Of a stretch of DNA of 10,552 nt, positions 6,251 through 10,552 are shown one piece after another. The DNA comes from DASZMJ01 sp035551935 (GTDB lineage Bacteria; Planctomycetota; Planctomycetia; Isosphaerales; Isosphaeraceae), in the NCBI GenBank assembly GCA_035551935.1, contig DASZMJ010000247.1:1-10552 (forward strand), in the 5' to 3' direction. The position numbers were made by a program, and so were the translations under genes. Within the stretch, counting starts at the first letter, position 1; every line of letters begins with the position of its first letter. The notes beneath the pieces were generated by a model. The model searched no databases and was not told the DNA's origin. It saw nothing but the letters and a program-made list of their open reading frames with translations.

Positions 6251-7065
6251 TCATGCCCCCGGTACGACGGCGCCATGCCGGGCCGGCGATCGGCGGCGTT
6301 GGGGCGGGCCTCGTCGGCGGCGACGAGGTCGATGACCTTGCGGGTGGCGTCCTCGAGCTCGCGGGTCAGGGAGTCGATGCGGCCGAGCAGGTAGTAATAG
6401 GCGGCGACCGAGAAGACCGCGATGGCCAGGCCGAGGGCGGTCGAGCCGAGTGCCAGGCTGATGCCGTGCGCGAGCGCCTCGCCCTTGGGAGTGCCGGCGG
6501 CACTCCGCCCGCCGAGGGCGTCGAACGACTCGATGAGGCCGATCACGGTGCCCAGGAGGCCGAGCAAGGGGGCGAGCGTCGCGGTGCCGTTGAGGACGCG
6601 GACGTTGCGCCTCAGGTCGGCGACCTCGCCGGCCGCGTCGAAGCCGATCGCCTGGCGGACCGTCCCGGCGGGCACCCCCCAGTAGCGGACGACCTGCCCG
6701 AAGACGCGGGCCGCGGGGCTCTCGTGCGCCCGGCAGAGCTCGGCGGCCCGCTCGCGGTCGAGCTTGCCGGCGGCGAGGCGCTCGAGGAACCGCTGCGTGA
6801 AGTCCTTCGGGATCACCCGTCCCCGCCGGAGGGCCACCAGCCGCTCCAGGGCGAAACCGACGGCCACGACCGAGCAGAGCACCAGCGGCCAGGTCATCGG
6901 ATTGGCCAGGAGCCGGACCATCCGCGTCCGGTTGACCGGGGCGCCGACCGTGGCCGCCTTGGGGCCGGACTCGGCCGGAGCCTGGGCGAACGACGGCGAT
7001 GGGGTAAGAAGCAGGAGGCCGAGGATCAGGGCGGAGAGGGGTCGGGCGGGTTGACGGCGGGACAT
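6244..7065 (-). CDS. MotA/TolQ/ExbB proton channel family protein with signal peptide
   Basis: This 273-residue protein is the ExbB/TolQ partner of the downstream ExbD protein. Residues 1-29 form a probable signal sequence (basic start, LSALILGLLLL, then PSFAQA), an extension seen in many ExbB homologues but absent from short ones. Membrane segments lie at about 59-78 (WPLVLCSVVAVGFALERL), 160-180 and 202-226. The signature LAPLLGLLGTVIGLIESFDA (164-183) is intact, and T173 and T209 match the channel-lining threonines. The cytoplasmic loop holds RAHESPAARVFGQVVRYWG (112-130). The ATG at 7065 has GGAGG nine bases upstream; frames reaching 7380 are non-family and overlap the divergent gene. A strong promoter-like sequence lies about 80 bases upstream. 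The C-terminal tail of about 25 residues is hydrophilic. Confidence 0.92.
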   Translation of the reverse strand: MSRRQPARPLSALILGLLLLTPSPSFAQAPAESGPKAATVGAPVNRTRMVRLLANPMTWPLVLCSVVAVGFALERLVALRRGRVIPKDFTQRFLERLAAGKLDRERAAELCRAHESPAARVFGQVVRYWGVPAGTVRQAIGFDAAGEVADLRRNVRVLNGTATLAPLLGLLGTVIGLIESFDALGGRSAAGTPKGEALAHGISLALGSTALGLAIAVFSVAAYYYLLGRIDSLTRELEDATRKVIDLVAADEARPNAADRRPGMAPSYRGHEG

Positions 7066-7150
7066 CCGTTGCGGCCTCCGTGGGGCGACGATCGGTCGCG
7101 ACCCGTTCCGGGCGGTTCCTTCCCCAACTCGGCCGCGCGCCTGCCTGGCG

Positions 7151-7178
7151 ATTCTATCGGCACGACCGCGCCTGTCAA
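7151..7178 (-). promoter_or_regulatory. Promoter of the exbB-exbD-dedA operon
   Basis: The minus strand reads a perfect TTGACA (7178-7173), a 16-base spacer, and TAGAAT (7156-7151, five of six matches). Transcription from about 7144 would give a leader near 80 bases before the ATG at 7065. It is the best -35/-10 pair in the window. Confidence 0.6.
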
Positions 7179-7202
7179 TCGCGGCCGGGTCGGCGCGTCG
7201 GT

Positions 7203-7208
7203 TACAAT
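7203..7208 (+). promoter_or_regulatory. Possible -10 element of the DUF3754 gene
   Basis: TACAAT, five of six matches to the -10 consensus, lies 75 bases before the ATG at 7283, on the opposite strand to the exbB promoter. No good -35 is visible at the expected distance, so this is tentative. Confidence 0.3.
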
Positions 7209-7282
7209 GAAGGCGACGCCGCACGCATGCCGGAGGTCCCGGGCCGGGGCGTCGGAGGGGCCCCATCGCCGGGGCCGCGCGG

Positions 7283-8611
7283 ATGGCCACCGACTCGAAG
7301 ACGATCGCGACGACCGCGCCCCCGCCGATCCCCCTGCCCGGCCGGCCCGTGCCCGTCGAGGAGCCCCGCGACCGCTGCATCCCGGTCCGGCCCGCGGACC
7401 TGACCCGCGCCCTGCTGGACCTTCCCGCGCTCGCCCCTCACGAGCGCGAAGGGCTCCAGTCCCTGGCCAAGATGCTCGAGGCCTACTACCACCACGAGTT
7501 CCTCGACTGGCAGAACGAATTGAAAGACCTCTACGCCCCGCTCGACCCGGACGTGGACTGCGTCGATGTCGCCGGCCACTCGCGGAAGCTCGCCGATGAC
7601 ACCGACGAGCGCTTCCTCAAGCCGTTCGAGGCCGCGCTCTTACGGGCCAATTTCCGCGAGCTCGGCCTGGGGATCATCGAGCAGGCCATCGAGGCCCCGA
7701 ACGAGCACGGCCTGAACTACGTCCCCAACTTCGACCTCTTCGAGCACCTCCGCGTCTTCGTCCGCGGCAAGGCGACGATCACCCGCACCGTGCGCAACGT
7801 GAAGACCCGCTTCCGCCGCCGCCAGATCCTCTTCGAGGGCTACCGTCGCCTGATCGTCGTCCTGAAGTTCAAGCCCGGCAAGAAGCTCAGGGACGACTAC
7901 GTCCGCTCCGACGTGCTCTACCTCCGCCTCTTCAAGGACGTGCCCCACGTCGACATGGAGATGCACCTCCCCGAGCAGGGGGCGAAGGTCAAGATGCGGC
8001 TGGTCGACAAGGCGCAGATCGCCTCGCCGATCGCCGTCGGCATCCCGACGGCCGCCATGAAGCTGCTCGGCGCCGTCGGCGCCGCGGGCATCTTCGGCCT
8101 CGCGTCGCTGTCGACGGCGGCCCTCGGCGCGATCATGGTCGCGCCGATCAGCGCCGGCGTGAACTCCTTCTTCGGCTTCCACCGCGCCAAGCAGAAGCAC
8201 CTGCACCGGATGATCCGCCACCTTTTCTACCTGTCGATGGCCAACAACGCCTCCGTCATCACCCGCCTCATCGACCAGGCCGAGGAAGAGGAGTACAAGG
8301 AAGCCCTCCTCGCCTACGTCTTCCTCCACCTCGGCCGCGACGAACCCGAGCCCTGGACCCCCGACCGCCTCGACGCCCGCATCGAGTCCTACCTCCACGA
8401 CTCCCTCGGCATCAATCCCGACTTCGAGATCGCCGACGCCCTCGGCAAGCTCGTCCGCCTCGGCCTCGTCCGCCAGGACCGCGCCGACCGTCTCGAGGCC
8501 CTCCCGCTCGACAACGCCCTTGCGATCCTCGATGAACGCTGGGACGACCTCTTCCGCCACGCCCCACCGTCCCGGGCGCGTGTTGAGGACGGCGAGCGCG
8601 ACGATTCCTGA
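7283..8611 (+). CDS. DUF3754 family protein (TMEM143-like)
   Basis: This 442-residue protein matches the DUF3754 family, found in bacteria, plants and as animal TMEM143; its function is unknown. Diagnostic blocks are LNYVPNFDLFEHLRVFVRGK (144-163), RRQILFEGYRRLIVVLKFKP (179-198) and LYLRLFKDVPHVDMEMHLPE (212-231) followed by VKMRLVDKAQI. A small hydrophobic stretch at about 258-295, rich in Ala, Gly and Leu, probably forms one or two membrane segments, so the protein is likely membrane-bound with large soluble domains on both sides. The C-terminal part (about 330-425) is helical and charged. The N-terminal 30 residues are Pro-rich and probably disordered. The start at 7283 fits, with only a weak GGGG upstream. 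It diverges from the exbB operon, and no functional link is evident. Confidence 0.87.
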   Translation: MATDSKTIATTAPPPIPLPGRPVPVEEPRDRCIPVRPADLTRALLDLPALAPHEREGLQSLAKMLEAYYHHEFLDWQNELKDLYAPLDPDVDCVDVAGHSRKLADDTDERFLKPFEAALLRANFRELGLGIIEQAIEAPNEHGLNYVPNFDLFEHLRVFVRGKATITRTVRNVKTRFRRRQILFEGYRRLIVVLKFKPGKKLRDDYVRSDVLYLRLFKDVPHVDMEMHLPEQGAKVKMRLVDKAQIASPIAVGIPTAAMKLLGAVGAAGIFGLASLSTAALGAIMVAPISAGVNSFFGFHRAKQKHLHRMIRHLFYLSMANNASVITRLIDQAEEEEYKEALLAYVFLHLGRDEPEPWTPDRLDARIESYLHDSLGINPDFEIADALGKLVRLGLVRQDRADRLEALPLDNALAILDERWDDLFRHAPPSRARVEDGERDDS

Positions 8612-8613
8612 TC

Positions 8614-8682
8614 TTCTTGTAGGGCAGGGCTTGCCCTGCCTCCACTTCCGAAGACGGCAGGGCAAGCCCTGCCCTACAAGAA
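8614..8682. repeat. Head-to-head pair of GTAG-hairpin repeats (BIME-like), type A
   Basis: Two 27-base arms (8614-8640 and 8656-8682) are perfect inverted copies separated by 15 bases. Each arm carries GTAG (8619-8622; complement 8674-8677) followed by its own 8-bp hairpin, GGCAGGGC-TT-GCCCTGCC. The unit begins just after the DUF3754 stop. A third copy with one difference is at 18-39. The nested symmetry allows either two small hairpins or one long stem. Confidence 0.9.
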
Positions 8683-8713
8683 CTCGGACCAGCACACACC
8701 TGCCTACCAACGG

Positions 8714-8757
8714 ATTCATCCCTGATTCGGGAGGTCTCCTACCGAATCGCGGGAATG
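8714..8757. repeat. Imperfect inverted repeat between the two BIME-like pairs
   Basis: GATTCGG (8724-8730) and CCGAATC (8742-8748) form a perfect 7-bp stem around an 11-base loop. The pairing continues imperfectly outward through CCC/GGG and ATTC/GAAT segments. It fits the same repeat-dense patch but lacks a GTAG end. Confidence 0.5.
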
Positions 8758-8765
8758 GATCGCTC

Positions 8766-8838
8766 TTCGTAGGGTCCGCTCTTGCGGACCTCTTTTCTTC
8801 CTATCGTGGAAGAGGTCTGCAAGAGCGGACCCTACGAA
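8766..8838. repeat. Head-to-head pair of GTAG-hairpin repeats (BIME-like), type B
   Basis: Two 29-base arms (8766-8794 and 8810-8838) are inverted copies with a single mismatch, separated by 15 bases. Each holds GTAG (8769-8772; complement 8832-8835) followed by a 7-bp hairpin, GGTCCGC-TCTT-GCGGACC. The right arm's only change (GGTCTGC) still pairs as a wobble. The sequence differs from type A but the design and 15-base gap are the same. Confidence 0.9.
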
Positions 8839-8872
8839 AGACGAGCCTTTCAGGCGATTCCGGATCACTGTT

Positions 8873-8940
8873 CCTCCCGGACGCCGGCTGGGAGGGGCAA
8901 AACGAGCACAGCGAGCGGGGACATGTGCCGCGTTTTTTTT
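8873..8940 (+). terminator. Repeat-like tail with hairpin and T8 run, possible terminator
   Basis: A hairpin CCTCCC (8873-8878)/GGGAGG (8890-8895) is followed by a second weak stem, GCGG (8915-8918)/CCGC (8928-8931), and then eight T residues at 8933-8940. The T-run after a stem suggests intrinsic termination of the DUF3754 transcript, but the stem is only 4 bp. The segment may instead be part of another dispersed repeat. Confidence 0.35.
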
Positions 8941-8951
8941 GAAAGGGCGAC

Positions 8952-8979
8952 TTGATTCTTGTCTTCGGGACGATAGGAT
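8952..8979 (+). promoter_or_regulatory. Possible promoter of the NEPTAEV protein gene
   Basis: TTGATT (8952-8957), a 16-base spacer, and TAGGAT (8974-8979) give four of six matches in each hexamer. A start near 8986 would leave a leader of about 50 bases before the ATG at 9035. Moderate evidence only. Confidence 0.35.
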
Positions 8980-9034
8980 CTCTCCTGGGGCGATGGTGCC
9001 CCACAAGCGGTCCACGATCCTGGGACGAACACCA

Positions 9035-10357
9035 ATGATCTCCGAAGCGAAGCTGGCGGCCAACCGGCGCAACAGCCTCAAGGGGGGCGTCAAGACCCGC
9101 GAGGGCAAGCTCAAGTCCCGGCGCAACGCGCTGAAGCACGGCTATCGCGCCGAGGAGGTGCTCCCCGAGGACCTCCAGGCCGAGGCCGACGAGCGGTTCC
9201 ACCAACTGGTCGATGAGATCCGACCCGAGGGGACGATCGAGACCGGCCTGGCCCGCCGCATGGCCCTCGAGCTCACCAAGCTCGAGCGGCTGGAGACGGA
9301 GGAGCATGCGGCGCTCGCCGCGCGGATCCGCGAGGCCGGCAAGGCGTTCGACGACCTCCAACGGCGGCGGGTCGAGGCGTGCGCCAAGCTCCTGCCGCAG
9401 CAGCCGGCCCGCGCCGTGCGGGGCCTGCTCGGCTTCACCGCCGGCTGCAACTGGCTGCTGGCGGAATGGGCCGACCTGCGCGGCAAACTCGCCTCGGGCG
9501 CCTGGGGCGATGAGGAGTCGCGGCGTGCCTGGCACCTGCTGGGGGGCCCGGCGGTCGAGGCCGGCGGGGCGAAGGTCGCGGCGTGCCTGGCCGAGGAGGT
9601 CGCGGCGATCGAGGCCGAGCGCGACGCGCTTTGGGAAGAGCTCGACGGGCCGCTCCGCCAGGAGGCGGAGGACCGGGCGCTGTTGGACACGAGCCCGGAG
9701 GGCCAGATTCGGCACCGCCACGAGGGCCAGTCGGTGCGGCAGTTGCACAAGGCCATCGACCAGTACTGCAAGGGCCGGCAGGGCTGGTTCGAGCCGAAGC
9801 GCGGGGGCCGACGTCGGCCGGCGCCGAACGAACCCACCGCCGAAGTCGTGAAGGAGACGATCCTTGCGGCGGGGATGCCGGTCGTCGATGCGGCCCGGGG
9901 TGCGGTGACGGCCGACCCTCACCCCGGCCCTCTCCCAGGGGGCTCGGGAGGAAGATCAGACCCCCTCGCCCCCTGCGAGACGGCCGGGGTGCAGGCCCAT
10001 TCCGACCCCGCCGCGCCGAACGAACCCACCGCCGAAGTCGTGATGACCACAACGGTTCCGTCGGCCACTCTTCCGTCGGGAGCGGGCCAGGCTGATGGCC
10101 TCCCGCACGGCGAACCCCTCGTTGCTCCGGCCCCGCCGGCGCCGGCTGCCGCGGGTCCGGCCTCGAACCCGCAGCACCAGGCAGTTTCCCAGACAATGCC
10201 CTCGGTCTCGCCGAACGAACCCACCGCCGAAGTCCATCCTCCGCAGGGACTTCCACCGCAATACCCCGGCTTCGAGAGCACGATCCGCCGCGAAGCGTTC
10301 GCGGCCCCCGCGCGGCCGGTGATGCCGCTCGTCAGCGACGGCATCCGGGTGCGGTAG
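9035..10357 (+). CDS. Hypothetical protein with basic N-terminal motif and NEPTAEV repeat tail
   Basis: I do not recognise a functional family for this 440-residue protein. Residues 9-36 form a basic motif, AANRRNSLKGG then KTREGKLKSRRNALKHG, a pattern I recall from other proteins of unknown function in planctomycetes; it could bind nucleic acid. Residues 40-250 are charged and mostly helical, with coiled-coil-like stretches near 72-120 and 180-215, and no catalytic motif. From about 255 the sequence is Pro-, Ala- and Gly-rich and probably disordered. It carries NEPTAEV at 265-271, 329-335 and 394-400, spaced 64 and 65 residues and encoded by a near-identical DNA repeat. A REP-like sequence encodes PHPGPLPGGSGG at about 295-306. 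The ATG at 9035 has GGGA nine bases upstream; an upstream TTG at 8939 is unlikely. No signal peptide is seen. Coding potential of the N-terminal 250 residues looks good; the tail may have grown by repeat insertion. Confidence 0.75.
   Translation: MISEAKLAANRRNSLKGGVKTREGKLKSRRNALKHGYRAEEVLPEDLQAEADERFHQLVDEIRPEGTIETGLARRMALELTKLERLETEEHAALAARIREAGKAFDDLQRRRVEACAKLLPQQPARAVRGLLGFTAGCNWLLAEWADLRGKLASGAWGDEESRRAWHLLGGPAVEAGGAKVAACLAEEVAAIEAERDALWEELDGPLRQEAEDRALLDTSPEGQIRHRHEGQSVRQLHKAIDQYCKGRQGWFEPKRGGRRRPAPNEPTAEVVKETILAAGMPVVDAARGAVTADPHPGPLPGGSGGRSDPLAPCETAGVQAHSDPAAPNEPTAEVVMTTTVPSATLPSGAGQADGLPHGEPLVAPAPPAPAAAGPASNPQHQAVSQTMPSVSPNEPTAEVHPPQGLPPQYPGFESTIRREAFAAPARPVMPLVSDGIRVR
9822..10234 (+). 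repeat. Three in-frame copies of a 26-31 bp repeat encoding (P)NEPTAEV
   Basis: The core CGCCGAACGAACCCACCGCC plus GAAGTC (26 bases) occurs identically at 9822-9847, 10014-10039 and 10209-10234. The first two copies share a 31-base identity (9821-9851 and 10013-10043). Spacings are 192 and 195 bases, both multiples of three. Synonymous positions are identical while the sequence between copies differs, which points to DNA-level spread or recent duplication of the repeat alone. Confidence 0.92.
9914..9951 (+). repeat. REP-like CCCTCACCCC element embedded in the coding region
   Basis: The segment CCCTCACCCCGGCCCTCTCC and the following CAGGGGG...GGGAGG resemble a palindromic repeat common in GC-rich bacterial genomes, whose in-frame translation gives PHPGPLP. 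CTCCC (9932-9936) can pair with GGGAG (9946-9950). Here it is read through as part of the protein tail. Identification is from memory of the translated motif. Confidence 0.5.
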
Positions 10358-10424
10358 GACGGGCGTGCGGCCGCTCTTTGACAATCCGGGATGAGTCGCG
10401 GGTCACAATCGCCGAGGCCCTCGT
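10358..10424. other. Short spacer with an isolated TTGACA
   Basis: The 67 bases after the NEPTAEV gene contain TTGACA at 10378-10383, but the nearest -10-like sequence, CACAAT (10404-10409), is 20 bases away, too far for a standard promoter. Two similar words, GACAATCCGG and CACAATCGCC, occur here. No gene or terminator is evident. Confidence 0.35.
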
Positions 10425-10552
10425 GCGCGGATGGAGAAGGGGTGCCACTGGTGGCTTGTCCACCAGTGCGCGCGGCACGGCCCGGAGCACTGGCGCGGAT
10501 GGAGAAGGGGTGCCACTGGTGGCTTGTCCACCAGTGCGAGCGGCACGGCCCG
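10425..10552. repeat. 68-bp tandem repeat with perfect hairpin, running off the window
   Basis: Unit 1 (10425-10492) and unit 2 (10493-10552, cut by the window end) are identical over 60 aligned bases except C10471 versus A10539. Each contains a perfect 9-bp stem, CACTGGTGG-CTTGT-CCACCAGTG (10446-10468 and 10514-10536). There is no GTAG at the foot of the hairpin. More units may follow beyond the window. Confidence 0.93.

Noticed and set aside
7066..7380. N-terminal extension of the ExbB-type protein
   Set aside because: It would overlap the divergent DUF3754 gene and the promoter, lacks family similarity, and would bury the signal peptide.
6058..7599. Plus-strand open frame of 513 codons across exbB and exbD
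   Set aside because: It is antisense to two well-supported genes and its translation is biased low-complexity sequence.
7640..8719. Minus-strand open frame of 359 codons across the DUF3754 gene
   Set aside because: It mirrors the DUF3754 coding frame with Val/Glu/Ala/Asp-rich translation and runs into the palindromic repeats.
8520..8942. Small open frames over the palindromic repeats (for example one giving 'VGSALADLF')
   Set aside because: The translations come from the repeat DNA itself and start inside the DUF3754 gene; similar 'hypothetical proteins' probably arise wherever this repeat occurs.
8801..10384. Minus-strand frames giving 'DFGGGFVRR' repeats
   Set aside because: These are the reverse strand of the NEPTAEV repeat. 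The plus frame has a more plausible N-terminal domain, a ribosome-binding site and in-frame spacing of all three copies.
10425..10552. CRISPR array at the right edge
   Set aside because: The units are contiguous and identical over their full 68 bases, with no variable spacers, and no cas gene is present.

Overview
This window looks like a chromosomal segment of a high-GC planctomycete, most likely of the Isosphaeraceae type. That placement is inference. It rests on the very GC-rich coding sequence, a DUF2617 gene, a protein with repeated Asn-Glu-Pro-Thr ('NEPTAEV') motifs in its tail, and many palindromic extragenic repeats. No phage, conjugation, transposase or CRISPR gene is visible.

Layout. 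At 48-1235 (minus) lies an ADP-ribosylglycohydrolase with an intact metal-binding signature, followed by a 433-base non-coding stretch. At 1669-4346 (minus) a cluster reads surE, then a DUF2617 gene, then a BT1-like major facilitator transporter. The transporter starts one base after the DUF2617 stop, and DUF2617 has its own promoter-like sequence. On the plus strand, tRNA-Ala(GGC) at 4434-4506 carries the G3:U70 identity pair, and its probable promoter overlaps the 5' end of surE. It is followed by a Phd/YefM-type antitoxin gene with no toxin partner. From 7065 down to 4996 (minus) an operon encodes an ExbB/TolQ-type protein, an ExbD/TolR-type protein and a DedA-family membrane protein, with a strong promoter-like sequence at 7151-7178. 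A DUF3754 gene diverges from it on the plus strand (7283-8611).

From 8612 onward the sequence is rich in repeats. Two head-to-head pairs of palindromes (8614-8682 and 8766-8838) have different sequences but one design: a GTAG tetranucleotide followed by a short hairpin. A related single copy sits at 18-39, just past the ADP-ribosylglycohydrolase stop. This is the architecture of REP/BIME elements mobilised by REP-associated tyrosine transposases. Next comes an unrecognised 440-residue protein (9035-10357) with a basic N-terminal motif and three in-frame copies of one DNA repeat, plus a REP-like sequence, inside its disordered tail. The window ends inside a 68-bp tandem repeat with a perfect hairpin.

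How the genes may work together. ExbB and ExbD form proton-motive-force-driven membrane machinery and DedA proteins depend on the proton motive force, so their co-transcription suggests a shared envelope role. SurE dephosphorylates nucleotides and the BT1-like carrier may move a pterin- or folate-like solute, but a joint pathway is speculative. The most noteworthy material is the repeat biology: GTAG-hairpin BIME-like pairs and a dispersed repeat read in frame as NEPTAEV.
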